Assembly (NCBI GenBank): GCA_035560815.1
Contig: DATMYR010000070.1
Span: 20,655-84,654, forward strand
Origin: UBA5314 sp035560815
GTDB lineage: Bacteria; Bacillota; Syntrophomonadia; Syntrophomonadales; Syntrophomonadaceae
Direction: 5' to 3'
DNA: 64,000 nt
Positions 43,564 through 52,251 of the stretch are shown one piece after another. The notes below the pieces were generated by a model. The model searched no databases. It had not been told where the DNA came from and saw nothing but the letters and a program-made list of their open reading frames with translations. Position 1 is the stretch's first letter, and every line of letters starts with the position of its first letter. The translations under genes were made by a program, and so were the position numbers.

Positions 43564-44112
43564 TTACCAAATATGTTTGATAATTAAGGGTGAAACAAAA
43601 GTTTCTATAATTGCTGCCAGCAAAATCATGGTTAAGGGCAGCCATAAATTTCTTAATTTATTGCTTGTAGCCGTGGCTTGCATGCCCAGGGCACAGGCTA
43701 CACAGATGGCGCCAAACTCAAATATTCCATGGGGAAGAATCGCCAGGCTGAAAATGCCATAAGCCATTCCAATCTTCTTATGAAACAATACCGCCGCAAA
43801 GCCTAGAACCAGACCGTTTATGATCAAGACCAATACGGGGAATAGTCCACGGCTGGGGCGGGCTGTGAGCAAACATAATAATACCACCAACGAATTTTTA
43901 AGGAAATATAACCCAAGTAGATAGACGGGCAGCGACACCGTCGAAATCATTTTGGGAGGCTCCGCCAAAGCTGTCGTGGACTGCACCAGAGGATGGAGCC
44001 AGGGATAAGCTTGATTAAAAAAAATGAATCCCAGCGCAACCCCGATGATCAAGATCAGCAGCCAGGGTAAAGTATGTAATAATAGTCCTTTGGGCAGCCG
44101 CTTTATTCCCAT
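43564..44112 (-). CDS. Stage II sporulation protein M-like integral membrane protein
   Basis: 182 residues with about five hydrophobic segments. It belongs to the SpoIIM/DUF95 family (LFHKKIGMAYGIFSLAILPH then GIFEFGAICVACALG, with the conserved P-H-G-I-x-E core). In Bacillus SpoIIM forms the DMP septal peptidoglycan machine needed for engulfment, but wider DUF95 members occur outside sporulation. The ATG follows GGAGGAGG. It lies 27 bp after the UbiB-like gene on the same strand. Confidence 0.82.
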   Translation of the reverse strand: MGIKRLPKGLLLHTLPWLLILIIGVALGFIFFNQAYPWLHPLVQSTTALAEPPKMISTVSLPVYLLGLYFLKNSLVVLLCLLTARPSRGLFPVLVLIINGLVLGFAAVLFHKKIGMAYGIFSLAILPHGIFEFGAICVACALGMQATATSNKLRNLWLPLTMILLAAIIETFVSPLIIKHIW

Positions 44113-44139
44113 TTATCCATCCTCCTCCGAAGATCCGCT

Positions 44140-45834
44140 TCATCGCTGCCCTGCTTTCCTCTGCTTCCGGCGGGGAATAACCCCGGGGTGGCGCGGGAGC
44201 CGGCGGCTGCCAGTCCGGCGATAACTCAGGAACATGCCCAGAAGTGACAAGACCGCGAACGATAAGCCCCAACGCGCCATATTGGAGCGTTGGTTGACTT
44301 CCAGATAAGCGCTGGTGAACAGAGTAAAACCGAAAACCACTGCCCAGGTCAGGCTCCGAATCGCACGCGTATTGGATTCGATTTCTCCCATCAAACCTGG
44401 CAGGGGTACTTTCACTTCCAGATCGCCGCGTTCTGCCCGGCGCAGAACTTTCTCCGCCAGTGTTGGCAGTTCCACCAGTGATAGTCCCAGCGCCTTGCCT
44501 TTCTCCTGGATTATTTTCCACATGCCCTCTTTCTCAGGGGCAATTTGATCGACATAAGGCCGAGCCACATCCAGGAAACTAATTCCTGGAGAAAGCTTGA
44601 TGCAGATCCCGTATAAGGTACCCAGAGCTCTCCCTAGAAAGGTAAAATTAGCCGGCACTTGAAAGGGATTCTCGTATAGTAATTTCTCCAGATCTTCCAG
44701 AATCAAATGCAAATCGTTGCTGGAAAAGTCCTTGGCTTTACCAAGGGTCTGTTCTAAAAAAAGGCTGACGGCCCTACCCAGCAACTCCCGGTCGCTTCCC
44801 GCCCTGATAAAACCTATTCGCGTCAGGGAATCAACCACCTTTTCAAAATCGCGGTTGACCATAGAAAAAACCATTTCTATCAAGGTGTCGCGCAATTCAG
44901 CTGGGATGTGCCCCACCATACCAAAATCAACCATGACGATTTTGCCATCGGGTTTTACAAACAGATTGCCCGGATGGGGATCGGCATGATAAAAACCATC
45001 GATCAATACCTGTTTGATATAAATCTGCAGGAGTCTACTGGCAACCGTGCTGCGATCGATTCCAGCCTCCTCTATTGCGGTTAGATCAGTAATCTTGATT
45101 CCCTCAACGTACTCCATGGTTAGCACCCGGCGGGTGCTATACGGCCACAGAATCGTGGGTATGATCAAATCAGAGTCTTCCCGGCTATTTTCGGCAATCG
45201 TCTCTGCATTGTGGCCTTCCTGAACATAATCAAGCTCAGCCTGCAGGGTCTCTGCAAATTCCTGATATATAGCATCGAGATCAATAAAGCGTTCCCAGTC
45301 GGTGAAGGTTTTTAGCAGCGATACGACTCGGCCGATTGCCTTTAAATCTATAACAACCAGGTTTTCGATCCCGGGACGTTGGATCTTTACGGCTACCGTT
45401 TGGCCATCGTGCAGCCGGGCTAGATGCACCTGACCCAGTGAGGCTGAAGCCAGGGGGTTTTGGTCAACGAAAGCAAAGACTGTTTCTAGAGGATTTGAAA
45501 ACTCCTTTTCCGCCAGGTCTCTTAATTGGTCGAAGAGTACCGGCCGCACCTCATCCTGAAGGGTGCTCAGCTCTTCTATACTGGCCGGGGGTAGGATGTC
45601 CACCCGGGTGCTGAAAAACTGCCCCAATTTGATAAGCAGCCCGCCCAAACCGACTGCGGTATCCTTAAAGATCCGGGCCTGGGATCTGTCCAGTTCTTGT
45701 TTTTTAGCCTCGATCCAGGCCTCCTTATGCCAGAGCCTTTTGATTTTCAGTGAATAGAACGCCCAGAAAATACCCAGAAAAAGGCTTAAGACCAACCAGA
45801 AGCGCTTCAAGCCTTGGCGGGATTGACGTTTCAT
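44140..45834 (-). CDS. ABC1/UbiB/COQ8 family atypical kinase
   Basis: 564 residues. It has an N-terminal membrane segment (FWLVLSLFLGIFWAFYSL), the family KxGQ motif (LLIKLGQFFSTRVDILP), the A-rich loop (NPLASASLGQVHLARL), the kinase Lys (TVAVKIQRPG), catalytic HADPHPGNLFV and DFG-type VDFGMVG. Two hydrophobic helices end the protein (~500-545). Homologues support ubiquinone synthesis in aerobes; in a probable strict anaerobe the role is unknown. The ATG follows GAGGTT. A promoter candidate lies just upstream. Confidence 0.9.
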   Translation of the reverse strand: MKRQSRQGLKRFWLVLSLFLGIFWAFYSLKIKRLWHKEAWIEAKKQELDRSQARIFKDTAVGLGGLLIKLGQFFSTRVDILPPASIEELSTLQDEVRPVLFDQLRDLAEKEFSNPLETVFAFVDQNPLASASLGQVHLARLHDGQTVAVKIQRPGIENLVVIDLKAIGRVVSLLKTFTDWERFIDLDAIYQEFAETLQAELDYVQEGHNAETIAENSREDSDLIIPTILWPYSTRRVLTMEYVEGIKITDLTAIEEAGIDRSTVASRLLQIYIKQVLIDGFYHADPHPGNLFVKPDGKIVMVDFGMVGHIPAELRDTLIEMVFSMVNRDFEKVVDSLTRIGFIRAGSDRELLGRAVSLFLEQTLGKAKDFSSNDLHLILEDLEKLLYENPFQVPANFTFLGRALGTLYGICIKLSPGISFLDVARPYVDQIAPEKEGMWKIIQEKGKALGLSLVELPTLAEKVLRRAERGDLEVKVPLPGLMGEIESNTRAIRSLTWAVVFGFTLFTSAYLEVNQRSNMARWGLSFAVLSLLGMFLSYRRTGSRRLPRHPGVIPRRKQRKAGQR

Positions 45835-45875
45835 TGATCATAACCTCTTGATATTTTTATAATATGATCCATTGC

Positions 45876-45904
45876 CACATATTCCTGTTCATTTTTGATG
45901 TCAA
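45876..45904 (-). promoter_or_regulatory. Sigma-A-type promoter candidate for the UbiB-like gene
   Basis: Minus strand: perfect TTGACA, a 17-bp spacer and a weak TATGTG -10, ending about 40 bp before the start at 45834. Confidence 0.45.
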
Positions 45905-45988
45905 CTCAACCAGGTTGTATTCCGGTAATTACGGTCTTTTTTATGATTGCATTTAGTATACCAGAAATGAAAGGTCCATCACAAAACT

Positions 45989-46009
45989 CCATCCCATAAT
46001 TTGGGATGG
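45989..46009 (-). terminator. Hairpin after the HtrA-like protease gene
   Basis: CCATCCCA-N5-TGGGATGG is a perfect 8-bp stem about 55 bp past the protease stop. On the minus strand it is followed by AGTTTTGTG, a poor T-run, so termination may be weak. Confidence 0.4.
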
Positions 46010-46064
46010 TCTTCACCCAGTTGTAGTTCGGTGGCCGTTTTTTCTGATTTGTCTGAGCAATCAT

Positions 46065-46901
46065 TCAAGGAAGAGAAGCAGCGGTAAGTTTCTCACTTAA
46101 CCCGGCCAAGGGAATAGCCAGGGCCTGGTCTGCCCCTTTCACAGAGTCACGGTTATAAGCGAAAACTACAGCCACAACCTGCCCCTTGGTGTTAAGCACC
46201 GGACTCCCGCTGCTGCCAGGAGCGATAGGAGCCTGGATCAACATAATGAGTGATTGGCTGCCGGTTATCTTGACATAATCCAGGAGCGGTCCGGCGACCG
46301 GTATCCGGAGATAGCCTGAGGGGTTTCCGATGATGGTGAGAACCGCACCCCTGTCCGGAAATTTCTCAGTATTTACCTCCAGGCAGGGCAGGTTGCTTCC
46401 TTGAAACTGAACCAGGGCCAGATCAAGACCGGGTATTGCTTTTATATTCTGACTGATAAACGAACTGCCATCCGCAAAGCTAATCTTAACTTCCCGGGCT
46501 TTTTCAACCACATGCTGGTTCGTTACCACCAGGCCGGTGGGTTGAATATTAAAACCTGTTCCCTGCTGCCGGGTGGGAGAAAGAATGTCATTCACCTGCA
46601 CAGCTTCAACCTTAACAATTGCTGGGATTGATAGCTGGACGAATTGCTGGGAACTCAGCTCCCGGCTTTGCCTGAGATAGGTTGGCGCCTCTTTGAAAAG
46701 TTGTGCCAGATTGGGGAAGGATAAAGCTGTAAAGGCCAGGAGGCAAATCACCGCGACAACCCGATAGAAGAATGATTTGTTGGAGCGATAAGGCTTTTCC
46801 TCATCAAATACATCCTCATCGTCCAGTTCGTGGGATGTGTGTGGGTACTGATGCCCGTCGGCATCAGGATGTTCATTGTTGGTATAGCAGGTTTTATCCA
46901 C
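46065..46901 (-). CDS. HtrA/DegP-like trypsin-fold serine protease, membrane-anchored
   Basis: 278 residues. An acidic cytosolic N-terminus (LDDEDVFDEEK) precedes one transmembrane helix (~44-62). The extracellular protease domain has a likely catalytic triad His130 (VVTNQHVVEKA), Asp160 (GLDLALVQF) and Ser231 (APGSSGSPV). No PDZ domain follows, unlike classical DegP. The GTG at 46901 follows GAGG by 8 bases and lies inside the upstream DUF362 gene (8-base overlap), so the two are coupled. A role in envelope or stress proteolysis is likely; the target is unknown. Confidence 0.85.
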   Translation of the reverse strand: MDKTCYTNNEHPDADGHQYPHTSHELDDEDVFDEEKPYRSNKSFFYRVVAVICLLAFTALSFPNLAQLFKEAPTYLRQSRELSSQQFVQLSIPAIVKVEAVQVNDILSPTRQQGTGFNIQPTGLVVTNQHVVEKAREVKISFADGSSFISQNIKAIPGLDLALVQFQGSNLPCLEVNTEKFPDRGAVLTIIGNPSGYLRIPVAGPLLDYVKITGSQSLIMLIQAPIAPGSSGSPVLNTKGQVVAVVFAYNRDSVKGADQALAIPLAGLSEKLTAASLP

Positions 46902-48066
46902 ACGAAGATCCTCGCTTCCCTTTCGGGCGCAGGCAGCCCAGAGTCCTCCCCAGCCAGGGGGTATAGAGCTCGATGGCACCCTCCGGGCATAATTCCTGAC
47001 AACAATAGCAGCGTATACAGCGCTGGTAATCATACACTGGTATGCCGCTACCAGGCTCTTCGGCCCAGTTTACTACCGGGGGGTCCAGCGGACACATGTG
47101 TACACAGATACCGCAGCTTACGCATTTTGTGGGGGTTATGACCGGTCGAGGTAGTAAGTATTGGCGCAGCCACTCCGCTTTACCGGCGAAATCAGGAGGC
47201 TTTTCCACTTCTTTAAAATTCTGGAGGGGTAAAAAATTAACCCCATCTCCCACCAACTCTATTTCATCCCGGCTGCTCTGGCCTAATCCAGCCTCCCGGC
47301 CTATGGTTACTGTCAAAATATGTTCCGGATCAATACCCAGCACTCGGCAGGCCGTGGAATCCAGGGCTACTGGATCGGTGGAGAACAGCAAGAGGCCTAG
47401 ATGCCTCGGTGCCCCGCCTCGCGGCCCATTTCCCTCCATAACCACAATCCCATCCACGATAAAGAGACGAGGATTCAAGGCCACATTCAAATCAACCAGC
47501 ATCCGGGCAAAATCATGGGGGCGAGGTAGTTTTATATGAAATTCCCCTTTCAATAAACCGGGAATACACCCAAACTGGTTCTTTACCGCAGCAGTGATTT
47601 TCATAAGTCCATGGGTTTTTAATTTGCCCAGACTGACCAGACCATCACATTCTTTGATGCCTTTAGCAATAACAAACTGCTTATTTTGACTGGCTGCTGC
47701 GCAATGGATCGTCTCAGGAGTGGTAAAATCAGCCAGGCCAATGTTGAGTTCCTGGGCGATGTCAGCCAGGCCGCATTTTTTGGCCACCTTTTCGACGCCG
47801 CCCAGAGCTGGTGAGTCGCCATATTTCAGTTTGACTCCCATTTCGATAAGGGCTGAAGCTGCGCTCCGGAAAACAGCAGGATGGGTGGTGACTGCCTTGT
47901 CTGGCGGAGAGGCAGCCAACAGGTTGGGTTTGAGAAGAATAGTCTCCCCGGCTCGAAAAAGCCCGTCCCCGGCGCCTACCAGTTCAAGACCTTTTCGGAC
48001 TGCCTGTTCAACATTATGCTCCTGGTAGTCGTTGCAGCAAATCACTGCTACTTTGGATTTTTTCAC
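46894..48066 (-). CDS. DUF362 protein with C-terminal 2[4Fe-4S] ferredoxin domain
   Basis: 390 residues. The DUF362 part (1-290) has ILLKPNLLAASPPDKAVTTH, then LGKLKTHGLMKITAAVKNQF and LLLFSTDPVALDSTACRVLG. The C-terminal ~90 residues hold two clusters (CVSCGICVHMCP; CIRCYCCQELCP). DUF362 proteins are common in anaerobes; their reaction is not established and a redox role is suggested by the clusters. The GTG at 48066 follows TAGGAG by 6-8 bases. It overlaps the protease gene by 8 bases. Confidence 0.88.
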   Translation of the reverse strand: MKKSKVAVICCNDYQEHNVEQAVRKGLELVGAGDGLFRAGETILLKPNLLAASPPDKAVTTHPAVFRSAASALIEMGVKLKYGDSPALGGVEKVAKKCGLADIAQELNIGLADFTTPETIHCAAASQNKQFVIAKGIKECDGLVSLGKLKTHGLMKITAAVKNQFGCIPGLLKGEFHIKLPRPHDFARMLVDLNVALNPRLFIVDGIVVMEGNGPRGGAPRHLGLLLFSTDPVALDSTACRVLGIDPEHILTVTIGREAGLGQSSRDEIELVGDGVNFLPLQNFKEVEKPPDFAGKAEWLRQYLLPRPVITPTKCVSCGICVHMCPLDPPVVNWAEEPGSGIPVYDYQRCIRCYCCQELCPEGAIELYTPWLGRTLGCLRPKGKRGSSCG

Positions 48067-48204
48067 CGCCCACTCCTAAAACAGCTGTAAGCCGAAATAT
48101 TATCCCTATTATACCCCGGTCCCAACTTGAATAAAAACCAAGGAATGGCCAGAAATTATTTCTCTTGCGATTGAGCGCTTCTATAAGATTTCGGAGGGGA
48201 AGAA

Positions 48205-48720
48205 CTATAGTTTGGGTATGCGCAGATTGCTGACCATCAGCAAAGAAAGGCCGAAAACGATTAAGATAATGAAGTTGGTGTTAAGGTAAGAAGCTCCCAG
48301 GGAAACAAAGGCCAAGAGCAAACCGGCTATGGTAATCGGAATGCCCAGAAAAAATTCGTGGATATTTAGAACATTGAAGCGGGCCAAACGCAGGGATCCA
48401 CAGACCACAAAGAGGATGCAGGCCAGAAGCCCCAGCATATGATAGCGGCCATGAAGGATCTGAGCATAGAGCAAAACAGCGGGAGCCACTCCGAAGGAGA
48501 CCAAATCACATAATGAATCAAGCTCCTTCCCTAAATCAGAAGTAGTGTCTAGTCTACGGGCTATCCTGCCATCCATTGCATCCATGACCCCAGCCACCAG
48601 AATCAACCAGGCTGCCATACGATAATCGTTATCTAATATATAAGTAATAGAAAGAGTTCCAAAAATAATATTGAGAATGGTAACCACATTGGCAAACATC
48701 TTATTAAAGGAATCGCGCAA
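48205..48720 (-). CDS. pssA: CDP-diacylglycerol-serine O-phosphatidyltransferase
   Basis: 171 residues with about five membrane segments. The CDP-alcohol phosphotransferase motif DGxxAR(x8)GxxxDxxxD is present in DAMDGRIARRLDTTSDLGKE followed by LDSLCD. It makes phosphatidylserine from CDP-diacylglycerol and serine. The TTG start at 48720 overlaps psd by 17 bases and has GGAGGAG 9 bases upstream; the first ATG (residue 8) has no ribosome site. Together with psd it forms the phosphatidylethanolamine pathway. Confidence 0.92.
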   Translation of the reverse strand: MRDSFNKMFANVVTILNIIFGTLSITYILDNDYRMAAWLILVAGVMDAMDGRIARRLDTTSDLGKELDSLCDLVSFGVAPAVLLYAQILHGRYHMLGLLACILFVVCGSLRLARFNVLNIHEFFLGIPITIAGLLLAFVSLGASYLNTNFIILIVFGLSLLMVSNLRIPKL

Positions 48721-49342
48721 TTACCGTCTCTCCTCCCCTAACTTTATCTCCACGTGCTACTTCAATGCTGGCGGTCGTTGGAAGGAACAACTCCGTGCAG
48801 GATCCAAAGCGGATCAAGCCGAATCTCTCCCCGGACTGCAAAACATCCCCCGGCTTCACCCAGCATACAATTCTCCTGGCTATCCTCCCGGTAATCTGAA
48901 TGACCAGAACCTTTCCATATTCGCTTACAATGCCCAGGCAGTTGCGGGCGTTTTTTTCTCCGGCCTCCGGCTTGTAAGCCGGTAGGAACAGCCCACCGGA
49001 TCTTTCCACCCATTCAACCTGCCCATCCAGCGGTGAGCGGTTGATGTGTACATTAAATATACTTAAGAAGATGCGCACCTGAAGGGCTTCACCCTGCAGG
49101 TAACTGCTCTCCTGTACTCGCTTGACTTCCATTACCGTCCCATCGGCCGGGGATAAAACCAGTCCCTTGTGCGCTTCGGCCCGGCGCTCCGGATTGCGAA
49201 AAAAGAATGTGCAAAACAGGGTTAAAACCAACGGGATTAGAGACCATCGATAATATGGTGTGAATAATAATACTACTGTGATAATAGCAGGAGTGGCTAC
49301 AAATATCCAACCTTCCCTGGCTATCAGGCAATTGTGTTTCAT
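48704..49342 (-). CDS. psd: Phosphatidylserine decarboxylase proenzyme
   Basis: 212 residues, the short archaeal-type (Psd-A) form. Motifs are FFRNPERR, LSPADGTVMEV, FNVHINRSPLDG and the self-cleavage site FGSCTELFLP, where cutting between Gly and Ser creates the pyruvoyl cofactor. Two N-terminal hydrophobic segments anchor it to the membrane. It decarboxylates phosphatidylserine to phosphatidylethanolamine. The ATG follows GAGGAG by 6-7 bases. It is translationally coupled to pssA. Confidence 0.93.
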   Translation of the reverse strand: MKHNCLIAREGWIFVATPAIITVVLLFTPYYRWSLIPLVLTLFCTFFFRNPERRAEAHKGLVLSPADGTVMEVKRVQESSYLQGEALQVRIFLSIFNVHINRSPLDGQVEWVERSGGLFLPAYKPEAGEKNARNCLGIVSEYGKVLVIQITGRIARRIVCWVKPGDVLQSGERFGLIRFGSCTELFLPTTASIEVARGDKVRGGETVIARFL

Positions 49343-49550
49343 CCAATTCTCCTCGATGTATAAGTCTGCGCCCCGTCGGAGCTCACACTCCAGATTCTCT
49401 TTTCCTACATAATAGTACTAAAGAACCGGGTACAATACCAGCATCTTTTGAACAGATTGTATGAATTGAAGCAAAGATGTATAAAAAATGTAATAACGAG
49501 GTTAGGTTAGCGAATAGAAATACCGAATCGTTTACTATGCGATTATCATC

Positions 49551-51278
49551 CTAATCGAGGCAGACGATTTTCCTGGCCTGCCGACTTCCGGGTGGATAAA
49601 CAAAAAGCACTGGCCGCATCGGAGAACAATCGTACAGGGTCTGGGGATCCACCGCCAGGTATTCCAGGTGGACGCGCCTGCGCCTCTCCCCTGGTTTTAG
49701 TTCCTGGAGTTCAGGTAAATGGGTCATGACAAAATCCTCGTCTTTGAGCCAGGCATACAGTGTTTCGCTATTACTGACGCTCACTTGGTCAGGTAAATCA
49801 TTGGCCAGGCGCTGCGGCCCCTGGTTTTCTAAATAGTCGGCCTTGATGATTTGCCGGGCTCGCTCCTCGTGTTCCGGGCGGAACAGGGCAAGAAAATCAC
49901 GAATATACGCATATCCCTTTTCCGGCCTGTGTGCTCTTTCGAACAGCCTCTGCTCCTCCCAGTACGATGCGAAAGCCAAAAAAAAGGCAAAAGGATCACC
50001 TGGATATACGCGACTGCTGATATAACTGAGGATGCGAACAAACGCTCCACTGTTATAAAAGCGTTCCAGCAATTCCTCTACGTGTTTGAGTCTGGTCAAT
50101 TCACGATAGGTGATAAAATCACTGGCCAGGATTTGGTAAGGGGGATGCTCTTGAAAAACATACCCGTACTCGCTCTCCCAGTTCCCCAGAGAAGTTCCTT
50201 TTAATTTTTTTAAGAATCCCAGTTGAAGTATGTGAGGTTGGAGAGCCAGGACTTCATTAAAAGACATCCCAAAGCGCTGGTAATTCTCAAAGGGAAGCCC
50301 GGCGATCAGATCCAGGTGAAGATGGATCTTGGTTTCCAAACGCAGGCGTGTGATATTTGCCTGGACCTTCTGCCAATCAGTCGGCCGTTTTACTGCCCGC
50401 AAAGCCTCGGGATAGGTACTTTGAACGCCTATTTCGAAATTGAACCTTCCCGACGGGACCTGGCTCAGAAATCCGATAAAGGCATCGGAAATAAATTCGG
50501 CTCTAATTTCAAAATGATACCGTCCTTCCCCATCCTGCTGCAGTATGAACTCCATGATCTCTTGGGCACGGATTTCATCAGCATTGAATGTGCGGTCCAC
50601 AAATTTAATCTCCCGAGCACCCTGTTTGATCAGATATTTTAGGTCAGACTTCACTCTGTCCAGCGACCGGTATCGCACACCACGAAAGGCGGATGATAAG
50701 CAGAATGAGCAATTGAAAGGACACCCGCGGGAGGCTTCATAATAAAGGATTCTTCCCCGTAAATCAGGCAGATCTTCATAAGCGGGCCGGTCCAGTTGGT
50801 TCAGATCGACCGGAGACTGCCGGGGAGAGTTCACTTTTACCATAGATCCAGTACGAAACGCGATCCCCGCGATTTCATCCAGCCCTTGTCCCATTTCCAG
50901 GCAGGCGAGAAGCTCAGGCATTACAGCCTCCCCCTCCCCTTCAACCACCACATCGACATCCGGGCAGTCTCTGAGCATCTGACTCGAGCAATAAGAAACC
51001 TCAGGTCCACCCAAAATGATCTGACAATGAGGAACGATTTTCTTAAAGTCCGTACTAAGTCGCAGTATCATCTCAATGTTCCAAATATAGCAGGAAAAGC
51101 AGAGAATGTCGGGTTGAAATGAATACAGGTCGGCCAGGATTTTATCAAGGTTTTCATTGATGGTATACTCGCGCACGGTTACAAGCCTGTGGTGATTATG
51201 ACAGGCCTGGCTCAAACAAGCCAGCGCTAATGAGGAATGGATAAACTTGGCATTCAATGCGGCTAAGACAACACGCAT
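49551..51278 (-). CDS. B12-binding-domain radical SAM protein (DUF4080 type)
   Basis: 575 residues. The N-terminal cobalamin-binding-like domain (MRVVLAALNAKFIHSSLALA; QIILGGPEVSY) is followed by a radical SAM core with ASRGCPFNCSFCLSSAFRGV, whose CxxxCxxC binds the [4Fe-4S] cluster, and a long C-terminal DUF4080-like region. The reaction of this family is not known; methylation or rearrangement of an unidentified substrate is likely. The ATG follows AAAGGAG by 5 bases. It lies 23 bp after murB on the same strand. Confidence 0.87.
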   Translation of the reverse strand: MRVVLAALNAKFIHSSLALACLSQACHNHHRLVTVREYTINENLDKILADLYSFQPDILCFSCYIWNIEMILRLSTDFKKIVPHCQIILGGPEVSYCSSQMLRDCPDVDVVVEGEGEAVMPELLACLEMGQGLDEIAGIAFRTGSMVKVNSPRQSPVDLNQLDRPAYEDLPDLRGRILYYEASRGCPFNCSFCLSSAFRGVRYRSLDRVKSDLKYLIKQGAREIKFVDRTFNADEIRAQEIMEFILQQDGEGRYHFEIRAEFISDAFIGFLSQVPSGRFNFEIGVQSTYPEALRAVKRPTDWQKVQANITRLRLETKIHLHLDLIAGLPFENYQRFGMSFNEVLALQPHILQLGFLKKLKGTSLGNWESEYGYVFQEHPPYQILASDFITYRELTRLKHVEELLERFYNSGAFVRILSYISSRVYPGDPFAFFLAFASYWEEQRLFERAHRPEKGYAYIRDFLALFRPEHEERARQIIKADYLENQGPQRLANDLPDQVSVSNSETLYAWLKDEDFVMTHLPELQELKPGERRRRVHLEYLAVDPQTLYDCSPMRPVLFVYPPGSRQARKIVCLD

Positions 51279-51301
51279 AGTACTCCTTTGCTGGAGAGGG
51301 T

Positions 51302-52201
51302 TTACTCTTCACCAACCACTTTGATTTCAGTATGCAATTCGACGCCAAAACGCTTTCGTGCTTTATTCTGGATGATCTGAATCAGATCTAACACATCCTG
51401 AGCCGTGGCATGCCCCCGGTTGACCACAAAACCTGCATGTTTGGGAGAAACCTGGGCACCACCCACGGTAAATCCCTTTAATCCTAACTCTTCGATCATG
51501 GGGCCTACATAATAACCCTCCGGACGACGGAAGGTGCTGCCGGCGCTGGGACTTTCCAGCGGTTGTTTCTCCTGCCGCTGGCGGGAATATTCCTTCATGC
51601 GCTCTTTGATTTCTTCACAATCCCCCCGCCGCAAATGCAGTCGGGCAGCCAGGACAATGCTGTCCAGTTCCTGAAAGATGCTTTTTCTGTACCCCATACC
51701 CATTTGTTGGGGAGAATACTTTTGATCGTTCCCTTGTTGGTCAAGGGCTTTTACTTCCACGAGTATATCTTTGATCTCCCCTCCGTAGGCGCCGGCGTTC
51801 ATTACCACCGCTCCACCCAGACTTCCGGGGATTCCTTCGGCAAATTCCAATCCGCTTAAACCTTGATCCGCCGCCTGTTTGGCCAAATCATAAAGGCTAA
51901 CACCGGCTTCGGCATAGATCTCTTCATCAGATATCTGCACTGTGGTTAGTCCCTGGCCTATTTTGATTACGATTCCCCTGATCCCTTTATCACGGACCAG
52001 GATATTACTCCCCATCCCCAGAACAAAACAGGGTATATTCTGGCTCTGACAATACTGCAGCGTCCGTCTAATATCTTCAATCCCGCCTGCCATTACCAGT
52101 GCATCTGCCGGGCCGCCAATCCCGAAAGTGGTATGGCGGCTCATCGGTTCCTGGAGGCGCACCTCAGAAGGATATAAAATGTTCGTTAATTCCGAATACA
52201 T
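51302..52201 (-). CDS. murB: UDP-N-acetylenolpyruvoylglucosamine reductase
   Basis: 299 residues, type II MurB. The FAD domain has HTTFGIGGPADALV and GMGSNILVRDKGIRG. The active-site regions are EFAEGIPGSLGGAVVMNAGA, MGYRKSIFQ and the proton-donor Ser in SPSAGSTFRRPEGYY. It reduces the enolpyruvyl group to make UDP-MurNAc for peptidoglycan. The ATG at 52201 follows AAGGAG by 6 bases; the in-frame ATG at 52207 overlaps that site. Confidence 0.95.
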   Translation of the reverse strand: MYSELTNILYPSEVRLQEPMSRHTTFGIGGPADALVMAGGIEDIRRTLQYCQSQNIPCFVLGMGSNILVRDKGIRGIVIKIGQGLTTVQISDEEIYAEAGVSLYDLAKQAADQGLSGLEFAEGIPGSLGGAVVMNAGAYGGEIKDILVEVKALDQQGNDQKYSPQQMGMGYRKSIFQELDSIVLAARLHLRRGDCEEIKERMKEYSRQRQEKQPLESPSAGSTFRRPEGYYVGPMIEELGLKGFTVGGAQVSPKHAGFVVNRGHATAQDVLDLIQIIQNKARKRFGVELHTEIKVVGEE

Positions 52202-52251
52202 GCCCATCTCCTTAGATTTTTCTCTAGCTATTGTATGATAAGAGCCTTAAA

